From: Cornus controversa
Lineage: Eukaryota; Streptophyta; Magnoliopsida; Cornales; Cornaceae
DNA: 64,000 nucleotides
NCBI GenBank assembly: GCA_026545225.1
Contig: CM048848.1
Span: forward strand, 49,935,806-49,999,805
Direction of reading: 5' to 3'
In this document: one piece after another, positions 38,589-49,799 of the stretch
How the letters are laid out: every line of letters starts with the position of its first letter
How positions within the stretch are numbered: the stretch's first letter is position 1
Notes under the pieces: model-generated
Told to the model about the DNA's origin: nothing
Seen by the model: the letters and a program-made list of their open reading frames with translations, nothing else
Databases searched by the model: none
Translations under genes and position numbers: made by a program

Positions 38589-41335
38589 ATGTCATCCAAA
38601 TCAAGTTCCGTCCAAAGTAAGAGAAAAAATGCTTCGGGACAAAGATTAGATCCGGGATGGGAACATGGGGTTGAGGAAAATGGTAATCCCAAAACAGTGC
38701 GATGTCGATATTGCAATGTTGTTCATAGTGGGGGTATTTTTCGGCACAAGCATCACTTAGCTTGTACCCATCAAAATGTTGAGGTTTGTCCGAAAGTACC
38801 CGAAGAAGTGAGGCAAAAATTTAGAAGTCTTCTTGAAACTCAATTGGAGGAAGCAGAAAAGAAGAAAAGAAAGTTATATAGTGTTGATGATGATGATGAT
38901 GAATGTGTAGAACAGCTTGAGCATTCAAGGAAGCAAAAAGGAAAGGGTTTAATGTATAACTTTGTCACGAAGAAGTCGGGAGTACGACAAACGACAATGA
39001 ATGAGAAATTTAAAAAGGAGGAGAGGAATGAAGTATGCCAAACCATAGCCAGATTTTTTTATACTAGTGCCATCCCGTTCAATTGTGTGAACAATCCCGT
39101 ATTTCCTCTTATGATTAAGAGGATAGGAGATTATGGGAAGGGGCTCACTCCTCCTTCTTATCACGAAATTAGAGAGACATTCTTGAAGAAGGAAGTGCAC
39201 GAAACAATGAATTTGCTTGAGAATTTTAGAGAAGAATGGGTGAAAACTGGATGTACAATTATGTCAGATGGGTGGTCAGATAGGAAGAGACGTTCACTAT
39301 GTAATTTTCTTGTCAATAGCCCATCAGGAACTATCTTTTTGTCATCCAAAGATACTTCTGATATTTCAAAAACAGGCGAAAAGGTTTTTGAAATGTTAGA
39401 TGAGATTGTGGAAAAAGTTGGGGAAGAGAATGTTGTACAAGTTGTGACTGATAATGCTGCTAACTATAAATTGGCTGGAGAGATGTTGATGGCAAAAAGA
39501 AAAAGGTTGTATTGGACACCTTGTGCCGCGCATTGCATTGATTTGATGTTGGAGGATTTTGAAAAGAAAATTAAAATTCATCATGTGACAATTGCAAAAG
39601 CGAGGAGGGTTGTTTCATACATCTATTCAAGGACTATGCTAACCCATTGGATGAAGGAATTAACAGAGGGCAAGGAGCTTCTTAGACCTGCAGTGACACG
39701 ATTTGCCACTTCTTACCTAACTCTGCAGCGTCTTCAGGAGCAAAAAGGAGCATTAATGTCTCTTTTTTCATCTAGTAAGTGGACGTCTAGTAAGTTTGCA
39801 AAGGCAAATAAAGGAAAAAAAATTGCAGACATAGTTTTAGACAATCAAAATTGGAAAAATATCGAAATGTGTCTGAAAGCTTCATTGCCTCTTGTTAAAG
39901 TACTTTGATTGGTGGATTCTGATGAGAGACCGGCTATGGGATTCATTTATGAAGCAATGGATCGTGCCAAGGAGGAAATTCAAAGGAATTTCAATAATAT
40001 TCAGAAGAGGTAAAATATTTAATTTGTATTTAGTAAAGTTCTTTTATTTTTTAGAATTTACTCAATTTAGACAAACTTTTAAATAGTGAGAAAGTAGTAG
40101 GCTTGACACAAAAATAATGAATGTGCAGTTATGGTCCTATATGGGAGATAATCGATGATAGATGGGCAGCTCAACTTCATCGGCCCTTGCATGCGGCAGC
40201 TTTTTTTTTGAATCCCCAATTCCAATATAGTTCAAATTTCATTGCTGACGCAGAGGTGAAAATTGGGCTATATAGTTGTCTGAGTAGAATGGTTCCTGAT
40301 CCTGATGAGAGAATGAAAATTGATTTACAAATGGATGCCTTCATAAAAGCAAGAGGGCTCTTTGGTATGGATATTGCCAAAATGACAAAAAATAAGAAGT
40401 CTCCAGGTTTAAGTTTATGTCAATATTCATAATTCAATCCAATACTTACCATATTAATATCAAATTTAACTAAGTTTATTTTTATCACAGCTGATTGGTG
40501 GGAATCATATGGAGATGAGTGTCCTGAGTTGAAGCGATTTGCAATTAGAATATTGAGCTTAACATGTAGCTCTTCAGGATGTGAACGAAACTGGAGTGCC
40601 TTTGAGATGGTAAAATATTAACTTATTTTCTTACCGAATAATGCATAGTTTTGAATTTTTAATTAATTATGTTGTAATTTAATTTTACCCTATTGTCAAT
40701 ACCTTAGGTGCATTCAAAAAGGAGAAATCGATTGCTCCAAAAGAAATTGAATGACCTAGTTTTTGTTATGTATAACTTAAAATTGAGGGAGAGGAACATG
40801 AATAGAAAAGCTATCATTGATCCAATTTGTCTTGAGGATATCCCGTCCGATGATGAATGGATTACTGAAAAAGAGAATCCAGTTCTTCCAATAAAAAATA
40901 ATTGGTTGAGGGTTCTTGAGAATAATGCTCAAGAAGATACGGATGAAGAAGATGAAGTGGAAGTCATGACTAGACATGTAGAAAGTGCATGTAAGTTTTC
41001 AAGTTTTACAAATTTATTTCTAATTTAAAGTTTAAACTTGTATTGTATGAATTATGAAATATGTCCTCTATTTATATTTTGTAGTTGGGAAAATTCATGA
41101 AATTGATGATGATGAAGACGAGTATCCCTTAAATGATTCAAGAAATTTGGGTCTTGGTGAGACGGCGATGGATGGTAATGACGATGATGATGAAGAGGAC
41201 ACCAATAGTGGTGGTGATGGTTCTGATGATGGTGGTGGTGGTGGTGGTGATGCTTATTATAATTACGTGGCGTACAATCAAGAAAACTTGGACAATTATT
41301 TTGATGATGATAATGATGATGATGATTATTATTAG
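38589..41335 (+). pseudogene. hAT transposase (BED, DUF659, dimerisation domain), one nonsense codon
   Basis: Exons 38589-40009, 40129-40406, 40491-40609, 40708-40990 and 41085-41335 sum to 784 codons in phase. The start MSSKSSSVQSKRKNASGQRL follows a splice acceptor, so a noncoding first exon is likely. A BED-type zinc finger (C39, C42, then His 53-56) precedes a DUF659-type catalytic core with MSDGWSD and VVTDNAANYKLAGEML, the CAAHCIDLML box, and the C-terminal dimerisation region GCERNWSAFEMVHSKRRNRL. The tail is Asp/Gly-rich. The only clear lesion is TGA at 39906-39908 (PLVKVL*LVDSDERPAMGF), explained by a CGA to TGA transition. The product would be truncated before the dimerisation domain, so this copy is probably inactive but young. 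Confidence 0.9.
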
Positions 41336-41555
41336 TTTCTTTTCCTTCTTTGTATGTGTAATATGAAAACTTGGATTTGTGAACTTATGTTATGGACAAT
41401 TGGACATGTAGTTTTTGGATTCTAACTTTAGTATTTGTTTGATATTTTTGCTTGACATGATACTTGCTAATTGATGTTCTATAAAATTATTAGTGTAAGT
41501 TTTGTTAAATGTTAGTTAGTGACATTTTTTTAGCCTTTTAGGTAAAAAGTAATAT

Positions 41556-41742
41556 GAGAGAATGCAAGGATTCGAACCTTGATCTCCTCATACACAACTT
41601 CACAACTTTTAAATTGTATAGTTGGCATGAAAAGAATGCAAGGATTCGAAGTTTCGAACCTTGATCTCCTCACACCCAACTTCAAAAATTTAGAAGTTGC
41701 ATAGTTGGCATGAGAGCTCTACCTTTTGAGCTACATTCTCCT
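41556..41742 (-). repeat. tRNA-like sequence, partly duplicated, inside the hAT
   Basis: On minus, GAGAATGTAGCTC..GGTAGAGC starts a tRNA-like fold: D-stem GCTC/GAGC, a T-arm CAAGG-TTCGAA.-CCTTG and a 3' CATTCTC able to pair with the 5' GAGAATG over 7 bp. The anticodon-to-variable region is enlarged and includes a CAACTTC/GAAGTTG hairpin. A half copy (41558-41630) and a full copy (to 41740) lie in tandem. It is most likely a tRNA-derived SINE fragment, not a working tRNA gene. Confidence 0.55.
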
Positions 41743-41960
41743 AGTATATGTTTGAAATGGTATTTTTTTATATATTTTTGTGTTTTGTGCTTATTGTTGT
41801 TATATTTTAGAGGTATTATTATTTAAAAAGTTAGTTTGCATTGTTTTTCTACTAGTTTGGTAGAATCTTACGATTCACGATTCGATTCTACGATTCCGAT
41901 TCTACAAAACCCAAAACGATCCAAGGTAGAATCCCGATTTTAACAACCTTGCTTAAAGCA

Positions 41961-42317
41961 TCAAGATATAATATATATATTGAGAGAGAATCTAGAGAGA
42001 GAGGGGCTGATGCCAGCTGAGAGTAAATCGAAGAACAGAGAGGTTGCGTTGCTGTTGATTTTGTGGTCATCTGAGAATCGCCAAGACGAGTCCATGAAAT
42101 TTTTGATAATTTTATTTTTCTGTTGTGGAGTTTGGGGATGCCCAGATAGGGAAGACAAGTATTGAAGCGATTTCTTAACGGAAATTTCAGTGAGATTAAA
42201 GGATTCAAAGTGAGGCCACTGCTCATTTTCCTCTATGTTGTTTGGGAGACGAGAAAACTGCTGGGTGTTGATGATAATTGAAGTTATAGTAGTGCCAACC
42301 CTTCGGTCATGACTCAT
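41961..42317 (-). CDS. Unidentified ORF carried by the MULE-like element
   Basis: A 118-codon minus-strand ORF starting MSHDRRVGTTITSIIINTQQ. It has an ordinary amino-acid mix until the AT microsatellite-like end. I do not recognise it. Its location inside a transposase-less MULE suggests captured host sequence (Pack-MULE-type), but it could be a chance ORF. Confidence 0.3.
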   Translation of the reverse strand: MSHDRRVGTTITSIIINTQQFSRLPNNIEENEQWPHFESFNLTEISVKKSLQYLSSLSGHPQTPQQKNKIIKNFMDSSWRFSDDHKINSNATSLFFDLLSAGISPSLSRFSLNIYIIS

Positions 42318-42354
42318 GATAGACTAGTAGCGTCAGAAACAAATATGTTGAGCG

Positions 42355-42400
<46 letters not shown>

Positions 42401-42735
42401 ATTGATGGTTTAAAAGAGATGAAGGGTAAAGTTGGTAATTTATTTAGAAAAAGACTCAAATTTTTCTAGAGATCTAAACCCATAGGTGGCCTTCTGTCCG
42501 CCACTCAATTGAGCAGCGGACAGAAGCGGACTGGATCCTGCAACATAGAGGATCCAAGTCCTTAAGTAAGAGCTACTTTTTCTGCGGGCCAAAGACATGC
42601 AAAATTGAAAATGACTTGTCTATGCGAACTTTGGAAATTATCAAACTAATTGAAAAGTACTGCGATTGTCATCTATTGAAAGGTTTTGTACAGCACGTAG
42701 GTAACTGAGGGCCATTCCAATTATTTTAGTTTTTC

Positions 42736-44285
42736 CCAATCCCTAAACAGTAATTTTCAGAGCTCAGATGAGAAAACATTGTTGAAAATTCCAACATATA
42801 TCAATATCAGTTTATTCTCAAGTTTTCTCTGTTTCAGAGCCATCATTTACAAGATGGACAAGCATAGTGACCCATAAAACATATACCCTAACAATCAAAA
42901 AAGAAACTGCAAACAACCACAGTTCCTAATAACTTCTTTCAGATTTTCACCAACTCTCGAGGTTCGGCTACCATATATGATATGGGTAAAGCACACTATG
43001 CAAGCATCCCAACAATCAAATAAGCAAAAAAAACAGTAAATAGCAACATTGGACGACATGTCAGTCGACATTGAATATCCAAGCACAGTTCAAGTTAGTT
43101 TTTATTTCTACTTTTCTCCAATTGCCAAGCTACTTTACATGTGGATATGAGCAAATCTTAAAACCAGAAAACTGAAAAACCTGACAATCAAAATAACCAA
43201 GAACTTGTATAAAAAATTAAATTAATGACATATTCATCAACGATTGTAGCAAGGTGGAAAAGTGCCGGTATGGAATTTAAAGGGTGTGGGTGTGGTGGAG
43301 TTAAGAGTTCAATTTTTATTGCCAAAAATAAAAAGGATAATCAAATTTCTCGTAGTCGGAAGTGTAGTGGCCAAGCATTTCAACAACTGCACATTAAGAT
43401 TGCTCTTTCTAAACTATAATTTGCAGTACCCAGATGAGATTACACTAAATCTATATCCAAACAAGGTTCAAATTTGTTCCTCTCAAATTATCTCTACTCT
43501 AAGCAACCATAGTCCATATATGATATAAACAGGCACAAGCCAAAACCATAAAATAGAACAAATTCAACAATCAAAACAAACAAGAAACTATAGGAAATTT
43601 TCAGACATTTTTGTTCGATAGATTTATGAAAAGTAGCTCTTGAAACTATAAAATTAAGGGGGCTTACATTAGCCAGCGACTCCAATGGATGTACATACTC
43701 CGTTTTCCCCCTAACCCATCTCTTGTAAGCCTTCTTAGATTCAAAAACTATATCTATAACCACGATATCAGACAACAAGCTCTTCTGGGCTCTGAGTCCA
43801 AAACAAAACCTAATATACCGTGCCACCTTCAACTCAATTCATACACAACCTTTGATTTTTTCCAAAAAATTGATCAAACACGGAAACAATTGAACCCTTT
43901 TGGAAATTTTGCTTCCTGGTACAGAAAATCAACAATTGCTTACGAATTAGTTGCAGAGGAAGGTGTCCCGGAGAGAGGAAAAAGATCATAAGAGGGTTGT
44001 AGTAGTGAGTGAGGTGTGTAGTTTTGTCGTATTGTATAAATGTTATTTGGGGCCTGGAATTGAATTCTGGCTGTCAGATTCCTTTCTGTATTTGATGATT
44101 TTAATGTAATCCCACTTGGATAAAAACAATTTACCTTATTTTAATAATTATTATAATTTGTTAAGATTTCTTGGTTGTGTAGTTACCCTTTATTAAGGCT
44201 CACCCTACAAGTGATGCAATTTTGCTTGGGGTGACTTGTACAATTTGGCAATAGATGAACTTTTTGCGGAGAAAGTACATATATT
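42736..44285 (-). pseudogene. Duplicated 5' end of PEX16 (dead)
   Basis: This segment matches PEX16 promoter, exon 1, intron 1 and the first few bases of exon 2 (original 29846-34371) at roughly 90% or better by eye, in the same orientation. It lacks the two intronic transposons. Exon 1 equivalent (about 43748-43680 on minus) reads KKAYKRWVRGKTEYVHPLES: the start ATG has become AAG. The acceptor of intron 1 changed from TTCAG to TTTAG. No downstream exons are present, so no PEX16 can be made. Confidence 0.93.
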
Positions 44286-44969
44286 ATTGGACCAAACAGG
44301 TTGAATTTTGAAATCAATTAATGATGCGTTTGGAGTACGGAATTGGGACTTTGAAATTAAAATGAATTGGGGCTTTGAAATTAAAATGAGTGAATATTCA
44401 ATTTAAACTTTGAATTAGTTTTTTTTCAATTCTAAATTCAATGGTGCTCCCAAACATAGACATGAATGAATGCTTAGATGAAAGCCTGAAACTAAGAATT
44501 CAAGTTGACATTGGTTATTTGATATGAGAAGATATTAAAACTTTTGAGAGATAAGCCCACAGGGTGGGATTATTAATTCCTCCAATCTGAGTTTCACTTC
44601 AAGACATGAAAGATATAAGGCATCCAACAATTTGAGTCATATCAAGATTGTGCTCCAAGAGTCTGATGTACTTTGGTTTTGGCTCCGACGAGCTCAGAAA
44701 GTGAGTTAGGAATCAGCTCGCCATTATTTTTTAAAAATTGGGACTCGCTTTTTTAATTACAAAAGTCATTCGAGTTCAATCTGAGCTCGTGTTGAAGATC
44801 TCTTTGACTTCTTCATAATCTTATGTAAACTTACACAAACTTATGTTTATGAACATATATCCATGAATTTGCATTCATGAACATATAAAAGCCTAAATTT
44901 GTGAACGTTATAGGTTCATCAATGTGTGTTCACGAACTTATACAAATTTATGTTTATGAATATTAAATA
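44286..44969. other. Spacer without recognised gene
   Basis: AT-rich sequence between the PEX16 duplicate and the next TIR element. Nothing distinctive was seen. Confidence 0.5.
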
Positions 44970-46630
44970 AGGTAAATATCATCTGTTTCTCTTGAGGTTT
45001 GCCAAAATAACACATACATTCCCTCTATGTTTCATAATCCCACCTACCTCTCCTGTCAGTAACGACCGTCCATGTAACTAACGGTAGTGTGCAATTTTAC
45101 CGTTATACCCATGTATTATATATTAATTTTTTTTATTTCTTTTCTTTCTCCTTCTCTCTTCTCTCTCTCCTCTTCTCTTTCTCTCCTCGAACTTCCATCA
45201 CTCCAACATTGTCGCCTGTGACTGCCTCTATGTCGCTTCAAAGAGGGTTCGACCTCATCGGAGCTCAACGGAGACGAAGATGAAGGAGCAGTGTCTTCCG
45301 AACATCTTTTCTTCTTGGTTCTAATGCTCCATCTAGAATGGTCTCCCATATGGATGTAGAGAGAGAAAGTTTATAGAATGTAGAGAGAGAAGATTATATC
45401 CCTCTATCGGTGAATTTATTTGGTGAGCATGATTTTTCATCATCAATGATCGAGCACCGTTGTTCTCCTCCGCCAACAGAATCGTCAGATCACAATAGAT
45501 TTGAAATGGTGAGCAATGAAGCAATGGATAATCGTACGGTGGAGCCTTCGGTGCCTGAACCTGCTAGGGTAAATTTCACCAACAAGTTTGCCTGAAACAT
45601 TTGGCTTTCAGCTCAAAATCCCTCCGATGTATGAATTGTGGCCAAAAATTTCAACTAGTCTGACTATAGCTCTAAAATCTCAATTGCCGACGACGTCCGA
45701 TACCGATACTGATAGTCCGATGACTTCGTCTCCGATCAGCGACGGAATTGCATATTTGGCTCCAACACACCGAGGCTTGACATCGTTGGAGAGAGATGAG
45801 GTTTTGCTTGTAGGATTTGGTGATGATAAACAGCAATTGGAGGTGAATATTGCATTCCTTGATTTGAGTTAGAAAGTCAAATTAATTCGGGTTATCTATA
45901 TCACCAATATTCACTTAAAAATTTAAAGTAATGTTTAATAAGTTTCACATTAGATTACTCTTAAACACAAAAAAAATTAAAAACTTTGTGCAAATTTCTA
46001 AAAAATTACAAACAAATTTTTAAGAAAATAATTATTCAAAGTATTAACATACAATAAATTAAGATTTAAATAAAGGAAGTTGAAAAGAAAAAAGTTATCA
46101 TAATTTGAATATTATATATAATATATTTAAAATAAAAAAATATGTATAAATATAATATTACAATTCGGGTTCGGGTTCGGGTTGGGCTCAGGTTGTTAAC
46201 ACCTCAATCCAAGCCCAATCATAATTAAGTTCGGGTTGAAGTTTTTCAACTCAAGCTCAACCTTATTTGTAAAAATAGTTATTAAAGTTCATAAAAAATC
46301 GGGTTGGGCTCAAGTTGGGTTCGGGTTGCCCAACCTAAGTTGCACCCCTAGTTACAAGTGGAGCTCATGGGTCTTCTCTATTCGGTTGTGAGATGGTAGA
46401 CTTGGAAGGCTCCGATGTGGCTTGTCGTGGAAGACGGTGAATGGTATATAAATAATATTTAGTTGGTCAACAAGTTAAAATAATCATGTGATGCGTTAGA
46501 GGGGGTAAAATAGATCTTTTACTTGTTTATTGTGCCTGACATCAGCAGATGCTCTTTGACTACGTCAGTTATTGTAACGAAAGGGAGGCGTGCGTTACAC
46601 GAATCAAAAGGAGGTAGATGATATTTACTC
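44970..46630. mobile_element. Non-autonomous TIR element (1.66 kb)
   Basis: The ends (A)GGTAAATATCATCTG and, inverted, GAGTAAATATCATCTAC match over about 14 bp and are flanked by ATTAAATA (44962-44969 and 46631-46638), an apparent 8-bp target duplication. The interior has short ORFs (for example 45410-45595 and 45588-45872) with no known domain, and a GGGTTCGGGTTGG-rich block ending TTGCACCCCTAG (about 46164-46351), which looks like an end of a nested hAT MITE. Confidence 0.6.
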
Positions 46631-46954
46631 ATTAAATATATACAAGTTTACACGTGTTCACAAGTCTAATCGTGCCGAGCCTAATACTCTTTTAAGATAT
46701 ATTCGGTCACTAATACGAATTTAAAAATCATGCTTGACGTGGCTGGTTCGAGTAAAATTAACAACGAGTGCGAGTTTAAACTGTTCATGTACAGCTCAAT
46801 GGAGTTGCAGCCCTAATTCAACATGCACCAAGAGGATTTTCAACTACGGGTCATGGTCCAAACAAACCATAGAACCACTTAAATCTATACTAAACTATCA
46901 CCAACCATCATATTAGCAAATAAACGTACATATGAAAAATCTGTTGAAGCTCTT

Positions 46955-47073
46955 CTACTAGGGTTTTGAAAAGCCCAGCAACAAAGAATCCCTCAGTCTC
47001 TCCGACCGTGGTTTCGGATATCAGGAGGACGTTTCTTCAAGTCATAGGCGATGCAACTCAACCTTGAATTCGG
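46955..47073 (+). other. Putative 5' noncoding exon of the ataxin-10 gene
   Basis: A leader-like block ending AATTCGG|GTAATTTT. Joining it to the acceptor at 50607-50608 (CTTTCAG) gives a 5' UTR that runs directly into the ATG at 50640. The 3.5-kb intron would hold a PIF-like element and an LTR-retrotransposon remnant. This is inferred from splice signals; the left boundary is arbitrary. Confidence 0.4.
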
Positions 47074-47697
47074 GTAATTTTATTTTATTTGATCCCTATA
47101 TTTTGCGTTATTAAGTGCATCTACTCCTCTTTCAATCGATCTTAGGCTCTTAATTGATACTCCAAATCAGCCCCCTTTAGATTTTGTCAGCTTTTATTTT
47201 TTATATTTTTCCCACTCTTTTGGAAGTGTAGAGCTTTTCTATTTCATCATTTTATGTGTTCTCTTATGTCATACTGGGTAGTGGGTTAATGATTTTTTTT
47301 TTTTTTTAAATACTTATTAGCACAAGCGTTTTGGGTTTTAAATGAAGGTCTATTGGTATTTGCGTTGATGATTTTCGAATGTTTGTTTATTTAGGATGTG
47401 TCTCTGCCATACATTGAGCATATAAGCTACGGATAGTTCCCAGAAGTTAAATAGATAGCCATTAGGTTCTTAACTGGTTATCTCCATATGGATGATAGAA
47501 CCAAGATACCCGTGGAATTGCACCAGCTTTAGAGTTCTGCGTAACAGAGCAACACCTGTTAACTTTTAGTAGGAAACTAAAACGTTGTCAATTGGCTTAT
47601 TGTAAATAAATTTGTTTGCCATTTTATGCATATATGTACACAAATATAGGCTGAGAGACTTTAGCACTATTACTATGTATTTTTTTATCCCCGTTTA

Positions 47698-49789
47698 AGA
47701 GGGTCTATTCAATTAAGATTTTGAAAGACATTTTTTAAGTGACGGACTTTCATGAATTTCTATGGATTTAAGTAGAATTCATGGATTTCTATAAACTTTT
47801 ATCACAGACTTTCATGAATTTCTATATACTTTTATCACAGACTTTCATGAATTTCTATATACTTTTATTACAGACTTTCATGGATTTGTATAGACTTCTA
47901 TTATAGACTTTGATGAATTTTTATAGACTTGTAATGATTTCTTCAATATATTTTATTTATTTGTATAATTGAATTATATTTTTGCGTACAAGTAAACCAA
48001 TAGTTCAACGGGCATGTATAATGCAAAATGGATAAGGTACCATTTGTGGTTTCTGCAATTTGGAATTATTCAATAGAATTATTAAGAATCTATACAAAGT
48101 TACATATATCCCTCCTCATAACAATGTGAATAATGACTAAGTAATATATGTCAAAATGAAAGTTGAACGTATGATTTGGATTGGGCTGAACCATATTCCT
48201 TCTTTTGTTATTTTATTTGTATTATATGTTAAGTTAATGACAAAAAAGTTATGCTCATGGTAAATGGAATATTTTCATATTTTCTAGTTTTTGCCTCATT
48301 GAATTAGATAGATAAGATATATAGACATGTTTTTTTTATAAAAAAGAAAAAAAAATTATGCTACTGCGGCACATACCATAATTTTCACAAAAAGCAAAAG
48401 TTATAACAAACGCAAAACAATTGGCATTCACAAAAGTATAGTGACAAGTTTATAACAAGTTTGAAAGCAAAATTTAAAGGAAACTATTTAACATTCATTA
48501 CTCAATATCCTTTAGTTCTCATTGTTATCATTGTGCCCGACATCTCTCCACATATTCAAAGCTATACTAACTCTCAATTCATTAGCATTATCTCGTTGTT
48601 GCTATTGTGTTTGAAAAAATTATTTTCAAAAAGTTATAAAAAATAGCTCTTTACAAATATATATTTTTTGTAACTGAATTTTTATAAAACAATTTTCATA
48701 AAACTTACAACAAAACAAATATTTTTGTACAACTTTCTGGGTTTTCATTTATCTGAAACATAAAATTGTTTTTAAAAAATTAAACCAAACATATTCTAAA
48801 TATCTACTTTTGATGCCCCATAAAATATTTTTCATATGAAATTCTTTATAAAAAATCATTTTTCTTTTTACTTTATATATTTAAAAGGTATATAGACATT
48901 TGTTTTATTGTATGTATGGCTTGTTAAATGAGTATACATATGAATATAAATATGTACAAGTGTATATAAACATTGTAGCATATTAAATGGGTATCAATAT
49001 GAGAGTAAATCAAGTGTATATGTATTGATATATAATAAATTGTAAATCTGTAACACTTTTGAATAAACTATTTTCGTATTAAAGACAGTGTGGACTGTGG
49101 GTATGGAAAGTACATGCCCTCAGTGGACTATTATTTTCAACGACAAGGTAATACCACCCTCACAAATCCTCTTTTGTGTATATATATATATATACTATTT
49201 TAAGAATTGTTATATTTGTGTATAGATCAAAGATCCACTGCACCCTTTGAAATTCGGTTCTTGGTTTTGGTGTTGCGGTACAAATTGGACTATGCACCAA
49301 ACTGGGTTTTGGCATTGATGATCTTTGATATATTAATTGTTATTTTTTGTGCAATTCGTTTGGTTTTGTTTGTATTATGACTTTTTTAAAATCCTAATTG
49401 AATAGAAAAAGAGAGAGAAAAAAGGAGTGTACCTTGAGATGGAGAAAGATTGTTCGTATTCTGCACACAAAAAAAAAAAGTCCACCAAAATCTGTGGGAA
49501 AAAGGTTGGATTTGTTATGGGCTTCGATATTTATAACTTCCACCCTCAAATCCACCACTTAATGAAATCCTTCAAAATCTATGACTTTTTTAATACACCT
49601 AGACTTTTTTAAAATCCTAATTGAATACTGCCAGATTTGTATGGACTCTTTAAAAGTATATAAAAGTCTGGATTCAATACCTCCAGATTTGTATGGACTC
49701 TTTAAAAGTTTATAGAAGTCTGGATTGAATACACCCAAAATTTTAAAGTCTTTTAAAATCCTTTAAAATCCTAATTGAATACATCCTCC
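47698..49789. mobile_element. PIF/Harbinger-like non-autonomous element
   Basis: The ends AGAGGGTCTATTCAATTAAG and, inverted, GGAGGATGTATTCAATTAGG are flanked by TTA (47695-47697 and 49790-49792), giving a 2092-bp element without transposase. Both ends contain repeated GACTTT.ATG(A/G)ATTT and AAATCCTAATTGAATA-like words, with small internal tandem repeats around 47750-47940 and 49625-49735. It lies inside the putative 5' UTR intron of ataxin-10. Confidence 0.65.
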
Positions 49790-49799
49790 TTAGTTTATG

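Larger units (their letters stand above)
37073..41951 (+). mobile_element. Near-complete hAT transposon (4.88 kb)
   Basis: A full-length element with a perfect 8-bp duplication CTTAAAGC (37065-37072 and 41952-41959) and terminal inverted repeats CATGGTTGTTAAAATCG / CAAGGTTGTTAAAATCG (16 of 17). Subterminal GAATCGTA/TACGATTC words cluster at both ends. It encodes a five-exon hAT transposase with a single in-frame stop. It is inserted inside the MULE-like element. Confidence 0.94.
36947..42561. mobile_element. MULE-like element, interrupted by a hAT transposon
   Basis: The outer element has a perfect 9-bp flanking duplication TTAAGTAAG (36938-36946 and 42562-42570), typical of Mutator-like elements. 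Both ends start GGACTT and, apart from an indel of about 27-30 bp near the tip, share an inverted repeat of roughly 100 bp (left GCTTCTGTCCGCTGCTCAAT.., with GCCAACTTTACCCTTG.CTC further in). Without the inserted hAT and its duplicated target site it would be about 730 bp. It has no transposase. It carries an ORF at 41961-42317 on minus that looks like captured coding sequence. Confidence 0.85.

Noticed and set aside
41133..41366. 77-aa Met/Val-rich ORF
   Set aside because: Out-of-frame reading of the Asp/Gly-rich transposase tail.
43680..43832. Second PEX16 gene
   Set aside because: Start codon lost, acceptor damaged and no exons beyond the first; a duplicated fragment only.
45089..45872. 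Short ORFs as a host gene
   Set aside because: No recognisable domain or splice structure, and they lie inside a TIR-bounded element.
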